From Bacillota bacterium (GTDB taxonomy: Bacteria > Bacillota > Clostridia > Lachnospirales > Lachnospiraceae), in contig JAMPHT010000005.1 of assembly GCA_023663285.1 (NCBI GenBank), positions 1 to 64,000 on the forward strand: a DNA stretch of 64,000 bases, written 5' to 3'. This document shows, piece by piece, positions 17,384 to 24,295 of the stretch (positions are counted from its first letter, which is position 1; each line of letters begins with the position of its first letter). The notes below the pieces were generated by a model. That model did not search any database, was not told where the DNA came from, and saw only the letters and a program-made list of their open reading frames with translations. Position numbers and translations under genes: made by a program.

Positions 17384-17642
17384 GTCCTTTTTGCAAAAAA
17401 TATCCATTTTCACAAATTATTTTCAGAGCCTGCAATTTTGATTTGATTCCTTCAATGTTGAATGGTGGTGAGGGATTGCGCGCGGTGTGAGCAGGGAGCC
17501 TCGGAAAAGGCATAAAAAGAGTGCTGTCGCAGGACACCTTTCGTTTTTGGAAAGGTGCGGCAGCAATACTATCGGATCGCTGTGAAGTAACCGAAGGATT
17601 ACGTTTCATCCCGATTTGTCAGCCCGTCTGCGCACTTATCAT

Positions 17643-18236
17643 TCATAGTGCGATCCGGGCGTAGACCTGATCCTTTTCATCCTGGGCGATCCCCAGATAT
17701 CTGGTAGTGACGGCCCAGGAGGAATGGTTGAAGATGCTCATCAGCAGGGCGGGCTGGGTGCCCTGCTTCCAGGCATGGTAGCCAAAGGTCTTGCGAAGGG
17801 AGTGGCAGCTGATATGCTCCAGTCCCTGCTCCTTTGCGGCGCGGCGGATGATGCGGTAGGCCTGGAACCGGGAGAGGGGCGCGCCCGCCTTTCTGGGACT
17901 GGGGAAGAGATAGGGGCTGTCCTTTTTCCTGTGGCATCGTCTGTAATATTCCTCCAGAATCCGGCGCAGCTCTGCATTTAACAGGATTCTGTTTTCCTTT
18001 CCTGTCTTTTGTTCCCTCACGACGATATGGCTCTTTACCTTTTTCCCGTTGAATACATCTGTCCAGGTCAGGTGCAGGATGTCGCTGATGCGGAGGGCGG
18101 TGTTTAAGCCCAGCATGGTGAGGGTGTAATTGCGTAAGTCCGTGTCCGCAGGATGCCTTCCGTTATTCTGTGTCAGATAAAATCTCTTGAAATCCTGAAG
18201 CTTTTTCTTGTTCCGAATCGGTTGTGTTGCGCTCAT
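17643..18236 (-). CDS. tyrosine recombinase (putative DNA invertase)
   Basis: A 197-residue tyrosine recombinase consisting almost only of the catalytic domain plus a very short N-terminal stretch, like FimB/FimE-sized inversion recombinases and shorter than most phage integrases. Catalytic features: Arg I in NTALRISDILHL, HSLRKTFGYHAW (His-x-x-Arg), and the nucleophile Tyr in TTRYLGI after NHSSW. AAGGAGG precedes its ATG. It is encoded within the inverted repeats, reads away from csrA, and is the obvious candidate to act on them. A general XerC-like role is unlikely given its size and site context. Confidence 0.85.
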   Translation of the reverse strand: MSATQPIRNKKKLQDFKRFYLTQNNGRHPADTDLRNYTLTMLGLNTALRISDILHLTWTDVFNGKKVKSHIVVREQKTGKENRILLNAELRRILEEYYRRCHRKKDSPYLFPSPRKAGAPLSRFQAYRIIRRAAKEQGLEHISCHSLRKTFGYHAWKQGTQPALLMSIFNHSSWAVTTRYLGIAQDEKDQVYARIAL

Positions 18237-18352
18237 TTGTTTTCCTCCTTGAAGCTATAGTCTGGATTCGCCTTTCCCTTGGCAGATAATACTTTTTGCC
18301 GCAAATACGAGGTATAAGCGCACACTCGTCCCGGCATATGCAGGGAAAGATC

Positions 18353-18386
18353 GGGATGCAACAATCTTAACAGAGTGTTGCATTGG
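18353..18386 (+). repeat. right inverted repeat / putative recombination site
   Basis: GGGATGCAACA (18353-18363), centre ATCTTAACAGAG, then TGTTGCATTGG (18376-18386). The inner arm is perfect. The outer arm differs from the left copy at its last three bases, which would mark inner and outer sides after recombination. Confidence 0.8.
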
Positions 18387-18465
18387 CCGGTGAAAAGACT
18401 GGCAGTAAAAACACAGGGGCAGGCGCGGCAGTGATAAGCGCCCCGGATAGCAGGGAGGTTGAAGA

Positions 18466-18729
18466 ATGTTAAGGATGTCAGTGGCACAGGAAGAGTATCT
18501 GATGATAGGGGATGATATCAAGATCGTATTCTTAGGAGGGACCGGAAGGCACATGAGGATCATGATAGACGCCCCCAGGGAGATCAACATTGTCAGGAGC
18601 AGCGTGATAGAGAAGCAGTTCACGGATCCGGAGATACGGGCAAAGCTTCCTAAATATTACGCGGAGCCGGAGCACCCGGAGAAATACAGGAAGAAGCCGG
18701 GTGTGGTCATCACCAAGGGCAATGCCTGA
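18466..18729 (+). CDS. csrA: CsrA-family RNA-binding translational regulator, divergent
   Basis: An 87-residue CsrA homologue that aligns without gaps to E. coli CsrA through residue 47: EEYLMIGDDIKIVFLG, MRIMIDAPREINIVR. CsrA dimers bind GGA motifs in mRNA leaders and block translation; in Bacillus, CsrA with FliW controls flagellin. Arg44 of the RNA-binding surface is kept, but the Arg6 position is Val and Leu4 is Met, so binding may be altered. A C-terminal extension of about 30 residues (LPKYYAEPEHPEKYRKK) exceeds E. coli CsrA and may serve FliW contact. GGGAGG lies 10 bases before ATG. It sits 79 bases from the invertible segment and 161 bases before flagellin. I see no good fixed promoter between the right repeat and its start. 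Confidence 0.85.
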   Translation: MLRMSVAQEEYLMIGDDIKIVFLGGTGRHMRIMIDAPREINIVRSSVIEKQFTDPEIRAKLPKYYAEPEHPEKYRKKPGVVITKGNA

Positions 18730-18844
18730 TCATCATATTATCGGTAATGACCGGATGCTTAAGCGCGGGGCCAGGGCCCGGCTTTGCGGGAAGCGTCCGG
18801 CTTACAATAAAAACTCATCAACCGCCGCCAAAGAGCGGCATGAC

Positions 18845-18885
18845 ACCGGTGCAAACGGATTTGCACCCGGTAACATCAAGGAGGT
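18845..18885 (+). promoter_or_regulatory. flagellin leader hairpin with GGA loop and ribosome site: predicted CsrA target
   Basis: ACCGGTGCAAA (18845-18855) pairs with TTTGCACCCGGT (18860-18871, one bulged C), presenting CGGA in the loop; with the closing A-U pair this reads ACGGAU, a CsrA ANGGAN core. Fourteen bases downstream the ribosome site AAGGAGG (18879-18885) gives a second ANGGA site. This is the two-site layout known for B. subtilis hag. Confidence 0.6.
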
Positions 18886-18890
18886 AAACT

Positions 18891-21092
18891 ATGGTAGTAC
18901 AACACAATTTGACAGCGATGAATTCCAACAGAATGCTGGGACTGACGACAAAGGCTCAGGCAAAGTCAACCGAGAAGCTTTCTTCCGGCTACAAGATCAA
19001 TCGTGCAGCAGACGATGCTGCAGGGCTTGCAATCTCTGAGAAGATGAGAAAGCAGATCAGGGGTCTTACTCAGGCATCCTCGAACGCACAGGACGGCATC
19101 AGCGCAGTGCAGACCGCAGAGGGCGCGTTGACCGAAGTACACGATATGCTCCAGAGAATGAACGAACTGGCAGTGAAGGCAAGCAACGGCACCATGTCCG
19201 AAAACGACCGTCAGTCCGTACAGGATGAGGTCAATCAGCTGCTCACCGAGATCGACCGTGTGTCCGAGACCACGAAGTTCAACGAGATGTATCTGTTGAA
19301 GGGCGACGAGGGAACCCACAGCGTTGACTTAAAGGCGCATGACGCAGGACTGAAGGGAACGCTTGAGACAGAAGGCAGCACAGGAAAGTTTACAGCGGCT
19401 GAGCTGAAGGATGACGAGACAGTTTCTATCGGCGGCAAGACCTACACCATCGGCGATGCCTCAGGCAACCTGACCGCTGCAAAGGCAGTGGAGAAGGCTC
19501 TGACTGACGCGATGAAGGACAGCGATGAGGGCGACACCATTACCATCGACGGCAAAGAGTACACAGCGGCTGTAGAAAATGCCGCGAACACGGAAAAGGC
19601 TGTTAAAGAGATACTTGCTCTTGGAATCAAGGGTACGAGTGCGGCAATCGATGATACCATCGAGATTGAGGACGCTGACGGCAACAAGACGACCTATACC
19701 TATCTGCAGACCCTGAAGTCGGAGGATGTGGTTGAGAAACTGACGGCGGCGACTACCGAGACCGGGTTGGCTGCAGGCGATACCATCACCATCGGGGATA
19801 AGAAGTATAAATATCTGACTTCGACTACGCGTAATACTATAGCTGATGCAAAAACAAATCTTACGGATAAGCAGAACAGTGTTACTGCACAGACCAGCAA
19901 AATCAAAGTAGATGGTGTGGAATACATATGTTTTGCCAAGGCAAGTGCGGCTAACAAGCCTGAAGAGGCTGTTTGGAAGAGCAGCGACGGAAAGGTTATC
20001 TGGGGAGACAAACTGGAGCTGAAAGAAGGCGATTCCTACACTATAGATGGTACTACGTGGATTCGCGTATCGGATAAAATTACTGCAGATGGCTTCTATG
20101 ATGCTGACGGCAACGAGCTGGAGGTCCCGAAGAATCTGGAAGAAGGAACTTATGTGGCAATCAAGAGAGGTACTGATTCCACAACGGTTCCGTCAAATGG
20201 TATCAATGTCGTAGGCGACAGTTCCATCCGTGGCTTCTATGATGAGTCCGGGAATCTGCTCACAACGGACGACGTTGACGGGCTCGTAGCAGCGGGAACA
20301 AAGGTGACATTTTCAAATGTTGCAGATGTTCATGATAAAGTAACCAATCCGACTGACACTGCCAATAAAATTGCTGTCACAGCAAATACCGCGTTGGAAG
20401 TAAAGAGCCTCAAGTGGGAAGATGAAGACGACAAGGAGCTGACCAAGGACATGGTCAAGGATCTGGCGGACGGCACTAAGGTAGACATCAGTTCCACCGG
20501 CAAGAGCTACACCGTAGGCACACCCGGCGACAAGATCAGCAAGGAGCAGGCTTACGAGCTGATGGCTGATGAGCTGAAGGCGGCGAACTCTGTCGGCACC
20601 AAGGACGAGATCACCGTGACCAACAACGGCGACGGCACCTTCGAGTTCAATCTGGGCACAGTGGAGACTGCAAATACCCTGCACTTTAACCTTCATGTGG
20701 GCGCTGACGCTGACATGACCAACAAGATCGGCGTGAAGATCGAGACGATAAGCACAGACTTCCTGGGTATCAAGAGCCTGGATGTGATAGGCAAGGGTAA
20801 CGACGGCGGTATCTCGGCGACATACGCGATAGACGCGATCGAGGACGCAATCAAGAAGGTTTCCGAGCAGCGTTCTACACTCGGTGCAGTTCAGAACAGA
20901 CTTGAGCACACCATCAACAACCTGGATAACGTCGTGGAGAACACCACATCTGCAGAATCTCAGATCCGCGACACGGATATGGCTACGGAGATGGTCAAGT
21001 ATTCCAACAACAACATTCTGGCACAGGCAGGCCAGTCCATGCTGGCACAGGCGAACCAGAGCAATCAGGGCGTACTTTCCCTTCTTGGCTGA
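18891..21092 (+). CDS. fliC: flagellin, large, with expanded variable domain
   Basis: A 733-residue filament subunit, much longer than the usual 270-500. D0/D1 ends are canonical: VVQHNLTAMNSNRMLG, LSSGYKINRAADDAAGLAIS, and C-terminal MLAQANQSNQGVLSLLG. The middle 450 residues hold repeated beta-type modules: GDTITIDGKEYTAA, DETVSIGGKTYTIGD, GDTITIGDKKYKYL, and the pair GFYDADGNELEVP / GFYDESGNLLTTD. These would form surface-exposed domains and point to growth by internal duplication. AAGGAGG precedes ATG by 5 bases. A strong terminator follows. The upstream leader and csrA suggest translational control; I see no convincing sigma-28 promoter of its own in 18730-18890. Confidence 0.95.
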   Translation: MVVQHNLTAMNSNRMLGLTTKAQAKSTEKLSSGYKINRAADDAAGLAISEKMRKQIRGLTQASSNAQDGISAVQTAEGALTEVHDMLQRMNELAVKASNGTMSENDRQSVQDEVNQLLTEIDRVSETTKFNEMYLLKGDEGTHSVDLKAHDAGLKGTLETEGSTGKFTAAELKDDETVSIGGKTYTIGDASGNLTAAKAVEKALTDAMKDSDEGDTITIDGKEYTAAVENAANTEKAVKEILALGIKGTSAAIDDTIEIEDADGNKTTYTYLQTLKSEDVVEKLTAATTETGLAAGDTITIGDKKYKYLTSTTRNTIADAKTNLTDKQNSVTAQTSKIKVDGVEYICFAKASAANKPEEAVWKSSDGKVIWGDKLELKEGDSYTIDGTTWIRVSDKITADGFYDADGNELEVPKNLEEGTYVAIKRGTDSTTVPSNGINVVGDSSIRGFYDESGNLLTTDDVDGLVAAGTKVTFSNVADVHDKVTNPTDTANKIAVTANTALEVKSLKWEDEDDKELTKDMVKDLADGTKVDISSTGKSYTVGTPGDKISKEQAYELMADELKAANSVGTKDEITVTNNGDGTFEFNLGTVETANTLHFNLHVGADADMTNKIGVKIETISTDFLGIKSLDVIGKGNDGGISATYAIDAIEDAIKKVSEQRSTLGAVQNRLEHTINNLDNVVENTTSAESQIRDTDMATEMVKYSNNNILAQAGQSMLAQANQSNQGVLSLLG

Positions 21093-21145
21093 TCCGGCTT
21101 TTTAAGACGGCAGGCAGTAACACAAATAAATCAAATAATCATCCG

Positions 21146-21184
21146 ATCCGCAGGGGCGCTGCCTCTGCGGATTTTCATTTTTCT
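21146..21184 (+). terminator. intrinsic terminator after flagellin
   Basis: ATCCGCAG (21146-21153) pairs with CTGCGGAT (21165-21172), extended by an inner GGC/GCC, followed by a T-rich tail TTTTCATTTTT. Confidence 0.8.
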
Positions 21185-21307
21185 TAAAGTCTCTTTAGAA
21201 TTTCTTTCTTTTTTTGTGGCAGGTCTTTTTAGGTTTCCAGGATATACTGTTTTGCAGGCATGATTAGAAAATCTTCATTCTGCACAGGCAGGCAAGGAGA
21301 AAAAGGT

Positions 21308-21808
21308 ATGGATGTTGAGACACTGACTTTTTATTTTAACAGATACGGCGCCATAGCCATTTTTGTGATCGTATTTCTGGAATACTTAAATCTGCCGGGA
21401 TTTCCGGCGGGAATCATCATGCCCCTGTCAGGCGTAATGGCAGCCCAGGGAAACATTCATTTTGGATGGGTCATGGTGATAACGGTGGTTGCCGGGCTGC
21501 TGGGCAGCCTGATGCTGTACGGGCTGGGCTGGAAGGGCGGCGAGGTATTCCTGAACGCATACACCAGGCGGTTCCCCAAGCAAAAGGAATCCCTGGAGCG
21601 GGTGCTGGACTGGATACGAAAACGGGGCAGTATCGGGGTGTTCCTGGGGAAGCTGCTTCCCATGGTGCGCACACTTATCTCCATTCCCGCGGGCGTTATC
21701 AAAATGGATCTGTCAAAGTACGTTCTCAGCTCAACCTGCGGAATTTTTATCTGGAACTTTGTGTTTGTAGGCGCGGGATATGTGCTGGGAGAGCAGGTAT
21801 TAGTGTGA
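21308..21808 (+). CDS. DedA-family membrane protein
   Basis: A 166-residue protein starting at ATG 21308, with AAGGAG (21295-21300) 7 bases upstream; the earlier frame from 21260 is not used. DedA family (SNARE-associated Pfam domain): early acidic LEYLNLPGFPAG with the PGFPAG turn, a re-entrant segment, and FLGKLLPMVRTLISIPAG carrying the conserved Arg. About four hydrophobic segments, ending YVLGEQVLV; it is shorter than the usual 200. DedA proteins flip polyprenyl phosphate or phospholipids. The glycosyltransferase gene starts 105 bases later, so joint work in glycolipid or envelope synthesis is plausible. Confidence 0.85.
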   Translation: MDVETLTFYFNRYGAIAIFVIVFLEYLNLPGFPAGIIMPLSGVMAAQGNIHFGWVMVITVVAGLLGSLMLYGLGWKGGEVFLNAYTRRFPKQKESLERVLDWIRKRGSIGVFLGKLLPMVRTLISIPAGVIKMDLSKYVLSSTCGIFIWNFVFVGAGYVLGEQVLV

Positions 21809-21913
21809 GATTCCGTTGAAGAGGGATCAGTCGTCAGACACTGTGGGATTGGTTTGAAGGCGGCGTGGGCAGCGTGAAGGAGATAAGCAGTAGATACCAG
21901 GAGGATGAACAAT

Positions 21914-23107
21914 ATGCGGATCGCATTGATGACCAACAATTACAAGCCGGTCATGGGCGGGGTGCCCGTCTCCATAGAGCGGTTGAAGCGTGGGCTTGAG
22001 GATCAGGGACATCAGGTGACTGTCTTTGCGCCCACCTACCGGGAACAGGAGCAGGAGGAAAATGTGTTCCGATATGCCACCTGTATGAAGCATTTTATCG
22101 GGGGAATCGTGCTTCCCAATCCCTTTGACCTGCGGATCGAAAAGGAGTTTCGGAGATTGCAGTTTGACCTTATCCATGTCCATCATCCCATGCTGATTGG
22201 AAGAACTGCAGTATATCTATCTCAAAAATACGGTATTCCATTGGTGTTTACCTACCACACCCGCTATGAAAAATATGCGGAATGTTATACGAAGGGACTG
22301 CTGAAATTAGACAGCGTGATGCCCCTTTACCTGCGTACCTTTCTGAAGCACTGCAATTATATATTTGCGCCAACGGCAGGCATCCGGGATTATCTGGAGG
22401 AGGTCTGCAAAGTGCCGGGCCAGAGGCTGGGTATCCTGCCCACAGGCATTGAGGACAGAAATTATCGGGTCACGGAGGAAGAAAAGAAGCTGATCCGGCG
22501 CAAATATCTGCCGGAAAGCAGGAAAGAAGATGACATTCCTTTATTTCTGACCGTATCCAGAATGGCCCAGGAAAAGAATGTGAGCTTTTTGCTGGAGAGC
22601 CTTGCGCTGTTTAAAAGCAGATATGGGAAACCATTCCGCATGGTACTGGTGGGAGACGGCCCGGACAGACTGCGGTACGAAAAGCTTTGCCGGACCCTTG
22701 GACTTACAGAGGAAACGGTCTTTACAGGCGTGGTGCCGAATGAAAAGACAGCCGTTTATTTCGGAGCGGCAGATCTGTTTTTATTTGCATCAAAGACAGA
22801 GACCCAGGGAATCGTGATTCCGGAGGCTTTTGCAGGAGGTACTCCGGTGCTGGCGGTTCGGGCTTCCGGGGTAGAGGATCTGGTGGATACGGGGATCAAC
22901 GGAGTTTTAACGGAAGAGAACAGAGAAGCTTACTGTTCAGCCCTGCTTGATTTCTGCGAGGGACGGCTGGACAGGGTACAGCTTTCGGAAAATGCTTATA
23001 AGACCGGACTGCTCTACAGGGAAGAAACGGTTGCGCAGGAAGCGTCCCGCGTCTATAATGAAGTAAGTGTGCAAAGATTTTCTAAGGCAGCAAAGTACGC
23101 TACCTAA
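21914..23107 (+). CDS. glycosyltransferase family 4, glycolipid-synthesis type
   Basis: A 397-residue GT-B enzyme starting at ATG 21914; AGGAGG ends next to the ATG at 21905, so only the later start has proper spacing. Seen: N-terminal MTNNYKPVMGGVPVSIERL, the HVHHPMLIG motif, a YHTRYE substrate-loop motif as in diacylglycerol glucosyltransferases, VGDGPDR, and the GT4 EX7E motif in TETQGIVIPEAFAGG. It likely adds a sugar to a membrane lipid from a nucleotide-sugar donor. The last 10 residues (RFSKAAKYAT) and the stop are encoded inside an intergenic repeat element, so the native C-terminus may have been replaced. Confidence 0.85.
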   Translation: MRIALMTNNYKPVMGGVPVSIERLKRGLEDQGHQVTVFAPTYREQEQEENVFRYATCMKHFIGGIVLPNPFDLRIEKEFRRLQFDLIHVHHPMLIGRTAVYLSQKYGIPLVFTYHTRYEKYAECYTKGLLKLDSVMPLYLRTFLKHCNYIFAPTAGIRDYLEEVCKVPGQRLGILPTGIEDRNYRVTEEEKKLIRRKYLPESRKEDDIPLFLTVSRMAQEKNVSFLLESLALFKSRYGKPFRMVLVGDGPDRLRYEKLCRTLGLTEETVFTGVVPNEKTAVYFGAADLFLFASKTETQGIVIPEAFAGGTPVLAVRASGVEDLVDTGINGVLTEENREAYCSALLDFCEGRLDRVQLSENAYKTGLLYREETVAQEASRVYNEVSVQRFSKAAKYAT

Positions 23108-23126
23108 GAAAATCTAAGTTGCACAC
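23067..23126 (+). repeat. structured intergenic repeat, copy B
   Basis: Long hairpin: GTGTGCAA (23067-23074) with TTGCACAC (23119-23126), and inside it AGATTTTCTAAGGCAGC with GCTACCTAAGAAAATCT. The core matches copy A at 9051-9110. The outer arms are different from copy A but complementary to each other. It overlaps the 3' end of the glycosyltransferase gene. Confidence 0.7.
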
Positions 23127-23226
23127 AGAAGAATGTTCAGGGCGTATCGTAAACGCCGGGGTACGGTGGCCTCGCCATTTTCGAGCTGCCTTTGCGAGTG
23201 GTGCTTTCGAGTGACCAGCCGGGGAG

Positions 23227-23467
23227 CAGAGTACAGGGCATTTTCGACTGTGCAAGACGTCGGTACTTAGCAGGCGTACTGTGCCTGCTTATGTACCGTT
23301 ACGTCGCGCCCTCAAGCGAAAGCGGGTCGAAAATACCCTGTACTCTGTGCCGCGGCGGAGGAAGCAGTACCACTGCGAGGCGATTGGCGGTGACATGGTA
23401 TGGAAAGCAGTGTCGAAAATACCCTGTACTCTGTGCCGCGGCGGGGGAAGCAGTACCACTGCGAGGC
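23227..23467. repeat. noncoding region with a 56-bp direct repeat, an inverted partial copy and a large hairpin
   Basis: The 446-base gap 23108-23553 holds no convincing gene. Two 56-bp copies (23326-23381 and 23412-23467) differ at one base and start GTCGAAAATACCCTGTACTC. A 22-bp inverted partial copy (23227-23248) matches their first 22 bases at 21 positions. Between the inverted copies, AGCAGGC...GCCTGCT (near 23269-23290) extends into a longer imperfect hairpin through GGTAC/GTACC. The first inverted pair could close a stem of about 120 bases. It may be a structured RNA, a regulatory leader of the two-component operon, or decayed repeat elements. Confidence 0.75.
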
Positions 23468-23553
23468 ACGGCGGCACCCCGGCATGGAAATCATTTTGAC
23501 ACGCTTTCGCCGGCCAGCGAAACGCAGCGGACGCATAAGGGGGAAACAGACCA

Positions 23554-24264
23554 ATGGAGAACAAATACAAGATCTTGGTGGTGGAGGACGACAAGGAGAT
23601 CCGGGAGGGAATAGAAATCTATCTTAGGAATCAGGGCTATCAGGTCTTTCAGGCTGCAAACGGTGTGGAAGGACTTAAAATAGTGGAGCAGGAGGAACTG
23701 CACCTTGCCATTGTGGACATTATGATGCCTGTTATGGACGGCATTACCATGCTGATGAAGCTGCGGGCTATGGAACAGGAGTTCCCGGTGATCATGCTGT
23801 CCGCTAAATCCGAGGAAGTGGATAAGATCATGGGACTGAACATGGGGGCGGACGACTATGTGACCAAGCCCTTTACGCCGCTGGAGCTGCTGGCCAGAGT
23901 AAATTCCCATCTGCGAAGATATTCCAAATATCTGGAGGCGGTGAATGTGGAGGGCGGCGGAGAGCATATTTACACCATCGGCGGTCTGGAGCTGAACGAG
24001 GATACCGTGGAGGTGACGGTGGACGGCGAGCCTGTAAAGCTGACTCCCATGGAGTTCAAGATCGTACATCTGCTGATCAGAAATCCGGGCAGAGTATTTT
24101 CCGCCGATGAAATATACGAGAGGATCTGGAATGAAAAGGCGGTGAACACGGACACCATCATGGTACACGTGAGAAATATCAGGGAAAAGATCGAGATCGA
24201 TCCGAAGAATCCCAAATACCTGAAGGTGGTCTGGGGCGTGGGATATAAGATCGACAGGCAATAG
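23554..24264 (+). CDS. OmpR/PhoB-family response regulator
   Basis: A 236-residue protein. The receiver domain (5-120) has the acidic pair EDDKE, phospho-acceptor Asp in LAIVDIMMP, the Thr/Ser-type position in VIMLSAK and the conserved Lys in DDYVTKPF. A winged-helix DNA-binding domain (about 145-234) shows LTPMEFKIVHLLIRNPGRVF, then VMVHVRNIREKIE and VWGVGYKI. It precedes its histidine kinase by 31 bases. AAGGGGG lies about 10 bases upstream of ATG. Similar to VanR-like regulators in Clostridia. The target is unknown. Confidence 0.93.
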   Translation: MENKYKILVVEDDKEIREGIEIYLRNQGYQVFQAANGVEGLKIVEQEELHLAIVDIMMPVMDGITMLMKLRAMEQEFPVIMLSAKSEEVDKIMGLNMGADDYVTKPFTPLELLARVNSHLRRYSKYLEAVNVEGGGEHIYTIGGLELNEDTVEVTVDGEPVKLTPMEFKIVHLLIRNPGRVFSADEIYERIWNEKAVNTDTIMVHVRNIREKIEIDPKNPKYLKVVWGVGYKIDRQ

Positions 24265-24295
24265 CAACAGCAGATAGAAAGGATGAATCCTGTTT

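Larger units (their letters stand above)
17305..18386. mobile_element. predicted invertible DNA segment carrying its own recombinase
   Basis: A 1,082-bp segment bounded by 34-bp inverted repeats (17305-17338 and 18353-18386). They match at 30 of 34 positions, with the first 22 identical. Each repeat is itself a dyad with 11-bp arms around a 12-bp centre, like a tyrosine-recombinase core site. The centres match 11 of 12 in opposite orientation, so recombination between them would invert the segment. It contains the recombinase gene and a sigma-28-like promoter near the left edge. The right edge is 79 bases before csrA. Within 17259-17642 I see no gene, only the left repeat, that promoter, and a CACCTTTC/GAAAGGTG hairpin (17535-17557). 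Confidence 0.65.

Noticed and set aside
17308-17490. Short plus frame beginning MQQSVKIVASR, echoed by a minus frame at 18255-18623
   Set aside because: The shared peptide comes from the 34-bp inverted repeat read in both directions, not from related genes.
23326-23467. Possible CRISPR array
   Set aside because: Only two 56-bp copies, repeat too long, an inverted copy nearby, and no cas genes.
23192-23614. Overlapping open frames between the glycosyltransferase and response regulator
   Set aside because: They read through the 56-bp repeats in several frames and show no protein-like pattern.
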